From the NCBI GenBank assembly GCA_030490835.1, contig CM059975.1:6289579-6353578 (forward strand): a stretch of 64,000 nt of DNA, written 5' to 3'. Both the position numbers and the translations under genes were made by a program. Below the pieces are notes generated by a model. That model had not been told where the DNA came from. It saw only the letters and a list, made by a program, of their open reading frames with translations, and made no database searches. The stretch comes from Annona cherimola. Its lineage: Eukaryota; Streptophyta; Magnoliopsida; Magnoliales; Annonaceae. Positions 1 to 11,040 of the stretch are shown here, one piece after another (positions within the stretch are counted from its first letter, which is position 1; each line of letters opens with the position of its first letter).

Positions 1-183
1 TTTATTACAGCTATGCTACTTTTTAATCATTCTACATAATTACTCATATAATTAACATATCTATTTTTAATTTTATTCTTTTTACTCTCCATTATTATCC
101 TAATGTATTATATATATATATTTTTAAAAATTTCATACAAAATTTTTTTATCCAAAAGTTTCATCACTTCTCAAACACACTTT
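1..183. mobile_element. Tourist-like MITE, cut by the window edge
   Basis: Pyrimidine-rich sequence in the order typical of the MITE family seen complete at 4874-5153: a run with ctactttttaatcattct, then an acaactaacatatct-like run, then aaaagttt..cacttctcaaacacac at the right end. The left end is outside the window, and the right terminus is degenerate. It holds no gene. Confidence 0.6.
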
Positions 184-516
184 TATAAAAAAAGTTTAAA
201 ATAATAAAAATTAATATAATATGACAGAAACCATGATTAGGAATAAAATTAATAAAGTTAAAATAATCGAGTAACCGATTGAAAATTTATTAAAAAAATC
301 TAAAAGTAGAATAATTATATGATAAAAGGTAAAAAAATAATTGAAAAATACAATGACTATAAAGAAAAAAAAAGTTTTAGAGGGAAAAAACATTTGTGGG
401 TGAATAACATACGGCATGACAGCAATCCTTGAAAAAAGGCAAAAAGGAAATCAAAAGGCAAAACGAACACTTATGAAATTCGGGCATCTTCCTCCCATTT
501 GCATCTCAAGGGCGAG
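184..516. other. AT-rich intergenic DNA with a decayed reverse-oriented MITE
   Basis: Parts of this stretch (aataaagttaaaataa, aataattgaaaaata) read like the reverse complement of the Tourist-like MITE family. This suggests a second, badly decayed copy in the opposite orientation to the one at 1-183. I see no gene here. Confidence 0.4.
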
Positions 517-519
517 TAA

Positions 520-775
520 GGGGACGTTTGGTAACATACTCATATGAGAACCATTATTTTTCCATAGTATTTGGTTTTCCAAGATCAATCATTACTATAT
601 CAATCATACTATTTTTTCCACTTTTACCTCTACATTCTAATCATTTTTCCTGTCAACTGCATACAACAAATCTATTTATTCCAACTATACATCTATCATT
701 TTCTATCAATCACACATTTATCAAAATATTCTCTTTTTTCATTTTTCACCCTTTTACACATTAACGAACGTCCCC
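520..775. mobile_element. MITE with ~12-bp terminal inverted repeats, diverged Tourist-like
   Basis: The left end reads GGGGACGTTTGGTAAC and the right end reads GTT-like sequence then AACGTCCCC, so the termini are inverted copies with about one mismatch. They are flanked by TAA on the left and TTA on the right, as expected for a slightly decayed TWA target duplication of PIF/Harbinger elements. The inside is pyrimidine-rich like the other copies. It lies 380 bp upstream of the PINOID-type TATA box, so it forms the far edge of that promoter. Confidence 0.65.
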
Positions 776-780
776 TTAAT

Positions 781-1152
781 GGAAAAATACACGGAGGTCC
801 GGAAAACGGCTACGTGTCATGGTTTGTCCACGTCAACAGATAGCACTCCTACGAAAGGCACGCGAGAGCCACAGTACAAAGTACGACACACGTGTTTAAG
901 AGGCCGACTTCGGATGCGCGCCAATCGCCTTCTTCGCTGCTCGGAGCTCCGAAAGGGGTGCATTTTCCACTTGTCAGCCGGCCAGGAGCTGCGTTGCTGG
1001 CACGTGCCACATCACTTTCCTAGGCGACGCACTGCGCTGGCAGGGCCGCAGGGATGGAAGCGCACGTGCGAGGAGATTGTGATCCGCGTCAACAACTAAC
1101 CATGATTAGAATGACCGTGGTTAAGACTATGGTTAACGGCGTTCTCCGTTGC
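781..1152 (+). promoter_or_regulatory. Proximal promoter of the PINOID-type kinase, with three CACGTG boxes
   Basis: This GC-richer block lies between the MITE and the TATA box. Palindromic CACGTG G-boxes occur at 889-894, 1001-1006 and 1063-1068, and related ACGT cores (tacgtgtc, ccacgtca) lie around 810-835. G-boxes are bound by bHLH (PIF-type) and bZIP factors in plants. Which factor acts here cannot be told from the sequence. Confidence 0.55.
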
Positions 1153-1159
1153 TATAAAA
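1153..1159 (+). promoter_or_regulatory. TATA box (TATAAAA) of the PINOID-type kinase gene
   Basis: A canonical TATAAAA follows gc and precedes a pyrimidine-rich initiator-like region. Transcription would be expected to start near 1180-1190. That leaves a leader of about 580 nt before the kinase ATG at 1763, unless an unseen leader intron is removed. Confidence 0.7.
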
Positions 1160-1321
1160 GGTCCCTCCGTCTTTTCTAACCGTAAAAATCTCAGAGAGCG
1201 AAAGCTGCTCGTCCTCTTCCTGTCTTCCCCACTGAGAAGAGAGCAAAAACCCCAAATGTGCAGTAACCCTAGGAATCCATCCAATTGAGAGAGATCCAGG
1301 ATTCTTCCCTACCGGGATCCA

Positions 1322-1605
1322 ATGGCTCCTTTCTCTTAGAAAGCCAGCTAGATTTTACGTCGGAACAGCAAAAAATTCCTGTATCTTATGCTGGAATCCA
1401 AGATCTTGTTCTTCCTCGCTTTAGCTTTTATCTTCTTCCATCTTTCGGTGCGTGTTTTGACTAACTCCTTTTTGATTAGAGAATCGCAAGAGAAATCAAT
1501 GAACGTCTGTTTCTACACGTCCTTGGATTCGTCCCAAATAGTGAAACTTGATTCTCCGACTTTTCAGAAAAATACGCATCGTGCATGAAGGCATTTTCGT
1601 TTTGA
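1322..1605 (+). other. Upstream ORFs in the kinase 5' leader
   Basis: Three AUG-started ORFs lie between the predicted transcription start and the kinase ATG: a 5-codon ORF at 1322-1339 (MAPFS), a 66-codon ORF at 1388-1588 with a hydrophobic beginning (LFFLALAFIFFHLSV), and a 6-codon ORF at 1585-1605 whose ATG overlaps the previous stop as ATGA. If the leader is not spliced, they should lower or regulate translation of the kinase. A leader intron that removes them cannot be excluded. Confidence 0.45.
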
Positions 1606-1762
1606 GCTCAGAGTCTTACCATCGTTGGGGACTTTAGAAAGAAGAGGGCAGAAAAGTTCACATTTTTCTTTTTTTTTCCCCTTTCCGTTTCACACTGTCA
1701 CCATTCGAAGAAAGGAGAGATCTTGATTTTATCAGGGGGATATCGAAGCCTCTGCTCCTAAA

Positions 1763-3739
1763 ATGTTCGAGTTCTTGCCGGACTCTGACGTTGAAACTGC
1801 CTCCGAAACTTTGAATTCCTGCAAGAGCTCAATGAGCGGCGACAGCTGCAGCACTTACAGCCGCTATTCCTTCGACGCTTTGGAGCTTCAGTCGAAAACC
1901 GGTCTCTCTCCGTCTCCGGACAACCTCCTCTCATCGAAGCCTCACCGGTCGTCGGATTCAGCATGGGAGGCAATCCGCAACGCTCTGTTCCGACGCAAGG
2001 CTGGCCTCGGCTTCCGTGACTTCAAGCTCATCAGGCGGATAGGGAGCGGCGACCTCGGCAAGGTCTACCTTTGCTCCCTCCGCAGCATCACCGAAGAGAG
2101 CTGCTTCTATGCAATGAAGGTGGTGGACAAGGCGGCGCTGGCATTGAAGAAGAAGGTGGAGAGGGCGGAGACGGAAAAGAAGATTCTGCGGATGCTCGAT
2201 CATCCTTTCCTTCCGACGCTGTACGCTGAATTCGAGGCTTCCAATTTTTCTTGCGTCGTGATGGAGTTTTGCTCCGGCGGGGATTTGCACACACTCCGTC
2301 ACAAGCAGCAAGGAAAACGTTTCTCTTTGAACTCCGCAAGGTCCGTATTTTTCCCTCCCAGGATATTATCCACTGCATTTTTTTCCCTTCCCATTTTTAA
2401 AATAAAGATGTGCATGCGCTCCATTCTGATTTTTTTCTTCTTTTTATATAAAAAAAGAAGTTTAAAATCTTCGTATTCTCGCTTCATCTGATGATGCCTG
2501 CGACGGAGGATTTTCCTTTTTTTAATAAAAAAAAAATCCAGAAATGCCTTGTTTGACGTTGATAACTGGGTGTACGGTTAGAAAGGATAAAAAGAGGGCC
2601 TATTTGTTACGTTGTTCCTTGCCGATGGCTTCTTACTTCTTCCTGTCTTACTAGGAATTCTGATATTTCAAAGAATTCAAAGCAGGCTCGGTAAACTGAA
2701 ATTCCCATTGGTTCGGTTTCGGCCCTCGTTTGGAAGGGAAAGAGACGGTGAAATAGCCGGCTCTGCCGTTTCTTGCTTTTCTACACGCAAAATGTGAATC
2801 GTTTTGCGTTCCCCTCTTATTTTCCTGCTTCCGGATATTTCCGCAAAATCTCTCAACTCCATCTGCCTTTCCACATTTCCTGCCATTTCCCATTAGGAAC
2901 GAAACAAGGTCTCTATCTGGCAGTTTGTGCTTCCGTCCTCAACTCGAATTAGAGTTCGTAGTTTCCAGTTGCTTACTCAGCTCCGTTCTTCGGTTCCTTT
3001 TTGCAGGTTCTATGCAGCTGAAGTCCTCCTGGCCCTCGAATACCTCCACATGCTGGGCATCATCTACCGTGATCTCAAACCCGAGAACGTTCTCGTCCGC
3101 TCGGACGGCCACATCATGCTGTCAGACTTCGATCTCTCCCTCACATCCGACGAATCCAATCCTAGCCTCGACTCATCTTTCTCCCCGCCCGAGTCTCCCT
3201 CGTCTTCCTCCCCCGCGCCTTGCCTACCCTACCACCTCTTCCGTTCCAGCAAGGTCCGAACCCTTTCCAGCAACCGCCAGTTCGTCGCGGAGCCCGTCAA
3301 CGCCAGGTCTCGGTCCTTCGTTGGGACCCATGAGTACGTCTCACCCGAAGTAGCTGCGGGCAAGTGCCACGGCAATGCCGTTGATTGGTGGGCTTTTGGG
3401 ATCTTCCTTTACGAGCTCATTTACGGAAGAACGCCCTTCTCCGGCGAGTCCAACGAAGCCACATTGAGGAACATCGTCCGGAAGCCAATGGACTTTCCGG
3501 CGCCGGCGGAGAGCGGGTCCGAGGTTTTGGCCAGAGACCTAATATCCGGGCTGTTGGTGAAGGATCCGGAGAAGAGGTTGGGCTCCCGGCGTGGAGCAGC
3601 CGAGGTGAAGACCCACCCTTTCTTCAAAGGTTTGAATTTCGCGCTCATTCGTTCGTGTCGGCCGCCCGAGATACCGGGTTTGAGACGGTCAAAAAGCTGT
3701 TACGATAGGAAGAAACCAGACCACTTCGAGTACTTCTAA
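1763..3739 (+). CDS. PID: PINOID-type AGC (group VIII) protein kinase
   Basis: Exons are 1763-2340 and 3007-3739, with a GT-AG intron at 2341-3006 that splits an arginine codon; the product is 436 aa. PINOID kinases phosphorylate the hydrophilic loop of PIN auxin carriers at the plasma membrane and so steer polar auxin transport. Visible here are the glycine loop GSGDLGKVY (about 94-102), the ATP-binding lysine in AMKVVDK (119), the catalytic loop YRDLKPEN (D215), and DFD in place of DFG (233-235), which marks plant AGCVIII kinases. Also present are the Ser/Pro-rich insertion after DFD, an activation segment with [12 protein letters not shown], and the C-terminal FEYF PDK1-docking (PIF-like) motif. 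The length, the single intron and the residues around it ([10 protein letters not shown]) match Arabidopsis PINOID better than the related WAG kinases. The ATG follows several leader uORFs. The reading frame is intact. Confidence 0.93.
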
Positions 3740-4870
3740 ACGGTGGATGGTCTGCCTTCATGGCGAATGGGCGAGAGCATTTTGGGGACACATCACTAGG
3801 AGGAAATTGTTGATAATTTGAAATTAGCCTGTGATAGAAACGGATTATGGTAGAAATCACTTTGGATGCTGTAAATACCGTAACCCTTCTGTTTTTCTTT
3901 TTCCAAATTACGTTAGGCGTGACTTTGTATCTCCCATGATGAAGTTCTGAAATATCGGCCACTGTGTACCGGGTTTTGAGGAAATCGTATGGCAATGAGA
4001 AGACGGAGAAGTCTGATTATGAAATTCGACGGCTCATATTTTATAAGAACAAATTCGTATTATGGGATCCATATTTCCCTCGCTGCTGAATTTGAAATTT
4101 TTTTTTTATTGGTATATTTCTTTTTACATTAAGTTGCTGAATTTGAATTGAGCACAGGAGAGTGTGAAAACCAACCCAAGCCGACCAAGTGTTCTAGGCC
4201 TAGATGCTTCCCGCACCGTCGGTCTAAAAATGTCTTGGCTATTTCGGACGCGGGCCACATGTCGGTCGGTCGTACACTTGGGACTTGGACTCAAGACCAA
4301 TAAAAATTCGAGTTAGGCAGGGTCTTAGTCAGAATTGTAGTCCGTCTTTCTTTAATCGCATATTTTAGGATTTAAGTACAACGATAGTTGCATTAAACTA
4401 CGAATTTCCGTAAGGTGAAAGGCTGATGTCTCCGAGACGTTTTTGGTGCACCTGGCACGTCCAATCATTGATGTAAATGGCACACTCATTCATACCAATA
4501 GGGAAAACAGAGCTTGGACCTATGGGGTCAGTTCTTACCGTGCATTTGTACTCAGTCGAGATGGATGGACAGGCAATGTTGAGAGGAGAATAAATCCGTC
4601 TAATCGCTGCTGCGTTGAAACATCTAATCAAGGGCCCCAGCATGATTACTACCATATTCGGGGGTGGGTTGGTTGTTTAATCGTGCCAGCCATTCGTCCT
4701 GCCCATGGCCCTAGCCCCTAAAAAGTTCTGGCTGTTGAAATTAATGGCACATACCGTACCAGACGGCTTTATTCTTTCCATTTTATCGAACATGCGAGAG
4801 GCAAATATATTCTTAAGTCTAGTTCATGTATCGATGGATAATTTTATAAAATTTTAAAATGCATTTGTAC
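3740..4870. other. Region downstream of the PINOID-type gene
   Basis: This holds the 3' UTR of the kinase gene followed by intergenic DNA. No further gene, RNA gene or recognisable repeat is seen. Short ORFs around 4398-4721 resemble no family I know. Confidence 0.5.
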
Positions 4871-4873
4871 TAA

Positions 4874-5153
4874 GGGTGTGTTTAGTAACAACAAAAAGTT
4901 GTAAGTTAAAATTTTTCAATCTAAAACTTTTCATTCTTCACAACTACCCTATTTTTTAATCATTTCTTCACATTTTTTTATACAACTACTCTACTTTTCT
5001 ATCATTTCTACACAATTACCAACACAACTAACATATCTATTTCAACTTTATCCTATTTATTCCTCATCATTACCCCTATCATATCACATCATTTGACAAC
5101 TTCTTATCTCTACAACTTTTCATCAAAAGTTTTATTCATTCCCAAACACACCC
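4874..5153. mobile_element. Tourist-like MITE (PIF/Harbinger type), reference copy for the family
   Basis: The element is 280 bp, starts GGGTGTGTTTAG and ends CAAACACACCC. It is flanked on both sides by TAA (4871-4873 and 5154-5156), a TWA target duplication. The terminal motif and the 3-bp duplication are those of Tourist/PIF-Harbinger MITEs. The inside is one-strand pyrimidine-rich and has no ORF. Relatives lie at 36200-37321 and 46139-46428, with fragments elsewhere. Confidence 0.85.
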
Positions 5154-5156
5154 TAA

Positions 5157-5466
5157 GTAAATTACTTTGTATCTTACACTAATGGACCGCTTTCATCTTC
5201 AAATAATTTTATTTTAGTCTAAACCATTTAATATATTAATCAATATGTAAATATTCATAATGCTATAACTACTTTCATTGGAAACTTTTTTGTTTTGATC
5301 TCTTTTTATATAAGAGAACAACCGATATTACAGTTAATTATTTTCCCAGTCTTCACATTATTGAGAAAAATTTTCCTACAAATTCCATCACTAAGGAAAA
5401 TTGTAACCCTCACAATTTGGGAGGATTGTTGGAAAAATACTCTCCACAACTAGGACGAAATGCTGG
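5157..5466. other. AT-rich spacer
   Basis: Spacer between the MITE and the hAT-like element. I see no gene, repeat or regulatory signal here. Confidence 0.5.
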
Positions 5467-6784
5467 TTCCTACCTAGGGGTGCAACTTGGGCCGGGTTCA
5501 GCCCGAACCCGGCCCGCCGAACCCGCAGTTTGGCAGTGTTAAAACTGCCTATTCTCCGGCCCGAACCCGATTTCTCGGGTTGAACCCGAGACCGATTTGA
5601 AATCGGTCTCGGTTTCGGGTTGATAAGAACCCGAACCCGAATTCAAAGCTTATAGTATATTAGTGATTTTTCCTGCCCTGATTTCGGATTTCCCCCCCAA
5701 AATTTTCCTGTCCGCCAAATCCAATCTTCCCACTGTGGCACTGCCCACAGCCCTATCCAGTCTCCACACTCTAGAATCTAGCTCGCGCGATTCTCCTCTG
5801 CCGGCAGCAGATCTCGGCGACTTCGATTAGCTTCTGTCGTCCAGATCCTCCTTCACCAGCTCCGACGTCGGCGAGCTCGTCCCGGCTACGGCACCAGCAG
5901 CAGCACCTAGCACCCAGCACGGCAGCCGCAGTAACGGCCGGCTAGTCGCCCACCGCAGCTGGCACCTTCTCGAGCTTCATCCTCTTCCTCAGTTCCTGTA
6001 TTCTAATCATATGATGGCCTTCTAATCCTGTATTCTTTCTAGAGCCTGTATCGGATGCCGGAGAAATGTAGTTCATGTTCGCTTCTTCGGGGAGTGAGCA
6101 ATCCTTGCTCCTGGCCCACGCCTTTTTTGAAGTAGCCATTGCATGCATAATGCACTGCGTTTTGTTTGTGTATGCGAGTGGAAGATGATGGCAGTATCAA
6201 CCAATTCCCCGTGCATAGAATAGAATAGATTGTTCCAGCTCTCTGTTTCTTTTCTTTTTTTCGCCCTCGCCCATCACGCATTTCAATTCCTCGCTTGCAT
6301 GAATGATTTCATTTTTCGTTTATCCAATTACTCTGAGGAAGATTTTCTTGCACTTGACTCAGTTGGCAAATCTGCTACACTGATTAATTGAATAGAATTT
6401 TTTTTATTATTATTGGTTTGAATAGAAAGTTTTGACAGTCGATTCTTTGGTAAGATTGCAACCATTTGACCATTTATCAGGTGAATGTGCCGCTTGGATT
6501 ATTCATTGTTTTAGAAGAAGATCTCGTGATGATCCGTTGCAACCTACTTTTAGCAGTTCTCACAATATATTCAATGTGTTCAGGCAGTGATTATAATGGA
6601 CAGACAGATCCAGGGTTGGGGAAATGGATTACTTGCAATTTAAAAGGGACAAGTCAATCTGTTCTGATATCCCCAACAAATAACAATACTTTCTCAATGT
6701 GTTTATCCACAGAAAAATAATTAAAGACAAAAAGAAAAAAAGAAGGAATTCCCCTTGGTAGAATGTACAAATCACAAGCATTAC

Positions 6785-7060
6785 CTGAAGCAACGTAACC
6801 AATGGACCCCCTCACAATAACTGATTGCGTATCATTTTGGTGGGTGTTGTCAATAATTTCGGGAAGCAGCTTAGCAAGCCCAAAATCACCAACAGGGGCA
6901 CACATCTCACCATCAAACAACGTTGCTGGGCTTCAAGTCGCAGTGAATCACTGGTGTTTGGCATTGGTGATGAAGATAGTCCAGTGCGCAGGCTACATCA
7001 ATGGCTATGTTGAGCCGCTGAAGGAAGCTCAACCTTCTGAACTTGTCAGCCAACAAGCTT
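6785..7060 (-). pseudogene. Captured fragment of an LRR receptor-like kinase gene
   Basis: Read on the minus strand, this segment encodes part of a Ser/Thr receptor kinase domain: FLQRLNIAIDVACALDYLHH, then the catalytic loop HCDLKPSNV, then GDFGLAKLLPE with the DFG motif, then GSIGYVAS. The wording is closest to class XII LRR receptor kinases (the FLS2/EFR-like immune receptor group). The frame breaks near 6920, between SNVV and DGEM, apparently by loss of about two bases. It stops at a putative splice donor (TTCAG/GTAATG) where these genes commonly have their kinase intron, which suggests capture from genomic DNA rather than cDNA. No N-terminal LRRs or C-lobe are present. It lies wholly inside the hAT-like element. 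Confidence 0.82.
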
Positions 7061-7502
7061 ACAAAACAACAACTATTTTGGTGGAAAAATCTTCATTCAA
7101 TTTGTTAATAAATTTCATTAGGATCAAAATATTCCTGAAAATTTGTGGTGATCTTGAATGTGCTATAATCTTGACTAGCTTTGTTCTAATGGTCGAATGC
7201 TAATATTTCTATATTTGATTGTGATATTCATGTTAAATTGCAGGCCGGACAAAGGTTGTACTTCTACATTCATCAAAATATGGTTGCTATTCAACTTAAT
7301 GCGAAGAGAATGCCCAAAACAGGTTTTTCTTCTTACTACTCTTAAATGGTATTTAAAATTTTTTTGCTTTCTTCTAATAAATTGTTATTTTAGATTTTTT
7401 TAGCAATAGATTTGTGATTAAATGAGTGTAGGATGTATATTTATAGTAACATGTCAACCCGAAACTCAACCCGAAACTCAACCCGAGCCCGAATTTCAAA
7501 AA

Positions 7503-7587
7503 TAGGGTTAGGGTTGAGGTTTTACAAATAGGGTTAGGGTTAGGGTTAGGGTTGAAGATTTACAAATAGGGTTAGGGTTAGGGTCGA
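7503..7587 (+). repeat. GGGTTA-type subterminal repeats of the hAT element
   Basis: Runs of GGGTTAGGGTTAGGGTT are broken by gaggttttacaaata and gaagatttacaaata. They lie directly inside the right terminus of the hAT-like element, where hAT transposase-binding repeats normally sit. They are not an interstitial telomere. Confidence 0.6.
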
Positions 7588-7618
7588 GGTGAACCCGAGT
7601 TGCACCCCTATTCCTACC

Positions 7619-10600
7619 TTTGGCAGAAAATGAGAACTAAGGCCTCCGTGGCACTTTCATTGGAAACTTAAGGACACTTTAATGATATCCAAAACCATTG
7701 AACATTTCAGTGTATTTTGATAATGACATCCAAATGTTGCCGATTTATTTTATTTATAATTATGTGTAAATTAAAAAAAAACTAAGATTCATCCGAGATA
7801 CTTAGAATGCAATAATAGTTAATGGAATCATATATTTACGTAGGAATGATGGTTTAAGCAATTTATATGTTGAATGTACAATCTTGAAATGGTTATATAA
7901 ATCAAACCATTTTTATTATATTAATATTTTAAAAATTTTAGAAAGGTGTAGAGAACTTGTTTCACTAGTTGAATGAAGCTTTCTAAGTAGATTGAGTAGG
8001 TTGGATTATGATTCAAATTAGCACGTTGAGACCAAATGTGAATTACACATTAAAATCTTCAATGATAGCGGCACTGTTGAAGTTTTTCTCGGAAATTTAC
8101 ATATCTAGATGTTCATCATCATTTCGGAATGAATATAAACTGTTAAAATTTTCAAATTATCGTAAATAAATATTTAATATATAAAAATGTTCAAAATGTG
8201 TGAAATTTTGTATTATTACTAAATACATATAGATGAATATTTTAAAAAATTAAAATATTCAGAATAGTAAAAATAAAATTTGAAATCGACTGATTTTAGA
8301 CAACCCGTATTTTCCACCTGTTTGTTTTTAATAATTGCCAGCAATTCTATACATGTTTGTGTTTTTAATAATTGCCAGCAATTCTATTACATGTTTGTGC
8401 CGGGGATTAAAATAATTTAAAATTTCTTAGTTAAATTAATAAGTGCCATATTGGAATATAACAACTTTAAATATTACAAAATAACATGATAGCTACACCC
8501 CTGATCAATTATGATGGAAATTTGAGGATTTGTGCAAATTTTGAAGAAAAATGCAAATTGGCCCTATTAAGTGGGGGAGATCATTGATATGTAGATAATG
8601 GAATGATGAGCTGCATGAGAGCGGCAAAGTCACATGCTCTGATTCGTCCTTGTGTGTTGGAGTATTTTGCTTTTCTGCACCATAATGAGCTAGTAGGGCT
8701 TGGAACAGCTAGCTATCTTATAACGAAATAACATCTGAATCAAAAGGGCATTGTCTGAGCCGAGGTTGCCACCTGATGTTGGAATTTTATTTCTTTAATT
8801 TCTTTTTTCTCTTTTGGGTGCGTTTAGACACATGCATATGCCCATGTGCCCACCTGCCAACCGGGCAGCAGCTATTAACAGCCCCACTTAAAAGAGCTTG
8901 TCCCCCTCCTGTCATCTAAACAGACTACCCACAGCTGTCTACGTTATCCAATCAACTTCCAACACGTGGACCCACATATATCTGCCACGTTGCAGGGAAT
9001 TCGCCCACCCTCCCCTCCCCTCTCTTTTCTTTTTTCTTTTTTTTTTTTTTTTGAAAAAAAAAAAATTTATCTGTGAAGACGAACAGACCATTGAGCTTTG
9101 CTATGATGCTATCGCTGAAAATGAGAAGGGTTTGCATGGCAGCATGGGCAAAGCTTGTCTGATCGTCCTAAAGCGGCATAATCAAACTCCCATGCGGAAA
9201 GCTTTTTCCACAACAAAAGCAGAGATGTGTGGATGCTCTCTGATTGAGAATTGAGATTAGGATCTTTAACTTTAAGCAGTTAAAATATTGATTATGTAAA
9301 CCATGTGTAAAAGAAATTACCAACCCTGCTTTCTACTATAGCTCTATTCAAAATGATTTGCTAATGATATCTTTTCTAACTGATGTAAGAAGAACACCGC
9401 CACAGTGACCCAGGTATAAATGGGGTCGGGTTTGGATAAACATAACTCTTCTCTAACTTATAAAATATCAACTCAATCCTACTTTCAATTCTATTTTTTA
9501 TGTCTTAACCCAACCATATTTTAACTATATAAAAATTAGTTTAGTTTGGATTAATAAATGTATAATATTTAAAAATATTTTGCTTAATTAAATCTATTTT
9601 AAAGTATAAAAATATATAAAAAATAAAAATTAATCTTTTTTACAAGAATACTTTCCAATTTATGACATATACGATGACATAATCACTAAATAATCTTATT
9701 TTAAATTAATAATGTCTATTTGATTCCTATATATGATGTGCTAATGTAAGACTATTTATTAATATTTTATTATATCATAAACTAATACATGAAATTAGGT
9801 TAGATCGGGTTGATAATCGTTCAACCCAAATCAACCCACTTTTGAAATTGGATTGGTTCAAATTGAGTTATATAATTTATATTTTCAAATGCCTAACCCG
9901 ACTTTTTTTATAAATCAAATTATGCTAGTCGGATTTGGGTTGAAACCAACCTATACGAAGAAGCAAATCTCTTAATGTCTATTTAAGATGATAACCATGT
10001 CTTTGGATCAAGATTAAAGTTGGGTATTGAGGAATTATATTTGAGGAATAATCTTGTTAGCTTGGATTAAATGAATGTTCTGCTTAACTCAGCTCAAAAA
10101 CCCATTGACAACATCTTTTTATTTTTAAAAATTTTAAAAAATATATATATACATTTAAAAATGATAAAACTTGGTCTGTATGTTAAATATATTTAGATAA
10201 ATAAGTGTACAAAAAGAAAACAAAAAAATGTTATAAATGAATTTTTTGAGGTGGGCAAACAAGATCACTTCTTAGTATAATTTTCTATTATCTTGATATT
10301 ATCTTGATATTATCTTGTTAATCTTTAAGGATTTAAAATAAAAGTATATTTTTATGGGCATTAAACATACGTTTTGATTGTTATAATTCTACAACTATTA
10401 TTAATAATTTTATTTAATTTCTTGTCCTGAGTTATATATTTCAAATATTCTAAACTTTGTATTAAAAAAAATTCTAGTAAGAACACTTTATAGAGTCATT
10501 TAGCCAGTTTAGGTATTAAAAAACAACTTTGTAATTAATATTTAGCATTAAATTTTTTTATTATATTAATCTTGTACATTTATAAATGGACTTGTGTTCA

Positions 10601-11040
10601 ATGATATTAGACGAATATTGAAATTTTTATGAGTAAATAAGTGTCGTGGAATACACGGGATGAAGTAAGTTTTCATCAATAATTAAAATGGGCAAAAAGG
10701 ATGTATTTCATAGAAGCGAATTTAATACAAACATATCATTTGACTGGGTGCTGATTTAGTGTTTTCTTTAAGCATAAAGGCTTCATGCCTCTCCCCATTT
10801 TTTTATTTTCAAAACATATCTTTAACTAACAGCACCGTGTTATAATAATTATTGTATTAATATCATCCTAAAATTTATCTCCATTTACAAATACAATCAC
10901 ATATTTATAAAAATGATGAATATGACAAAATATTTTTATCATATTTTCAAAATGACAACCAGCCCATGTGTTTTTACCAAATGTGCTCTAGTAAAACTTA
11001 AATCTATCTCTTCTTTTCTCGTATAAAGGATTATTTGCGG
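7619..11040. other. AT-rich intergenic DNA without genes
   Basis: This stretch is mostly AT-rich with scattered transposon remnants. A 38-bp direct repeat (gtttgtttttaataattgccagcaattct) is doubled near 8320-8395. A GGGTT/AACCC-rich segment at about 9411-9955 resembles a decayed hAT-type element without clear ends. A fragment at about 10090-10200 resembles the foldback family interior. I see no supported gene; the short ORF at 8898-9254 runs through poly-T and poly-A tracts. Confidence 0.5.

Larger units (their letters stand above)
5475..7610. mobile_element. Non-autonomous hAT-like transposon with 8-bp target duplication
   Basis: The element is 2136 bp with termini TAGGGGTGCAACTT and (reverse) TAGGGGTGCAACTC. 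It is bordered by a perfect 8-bp direct repeat TTCCTACC at 5467-5474 and 7611-7618. An 8-bp duplication and TAGGG-like inverted ends are the hAT superfamily signature. Subterminal regions are full of GGGTT/AACCC-type words: CCCGAACCC clusters on the left, GGGTTAGGGTTA runs on the right. No transposase ORF is visible. The interior carries a receptor-kinase gene fragment (6785-7060) and a GC-richer segment (about 5690-5960) that may be another captured piece. Confidence 0.88.

Noticed and set aside
7503..7590. Interstitial telomere repeat (GGGTTA runs)
   Set aside because: The runs are short, interrupted and lie exactly at the subterminal position of a hAT-like element whose other end has similar words.
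9411..9955. Complete hAT element
   Set aside because: The inside is GGGTT/AACCC-rich, but the proposed ends (caggtataaatgg and aacctatacg) do not pair well and no 8-bp duplication was found.
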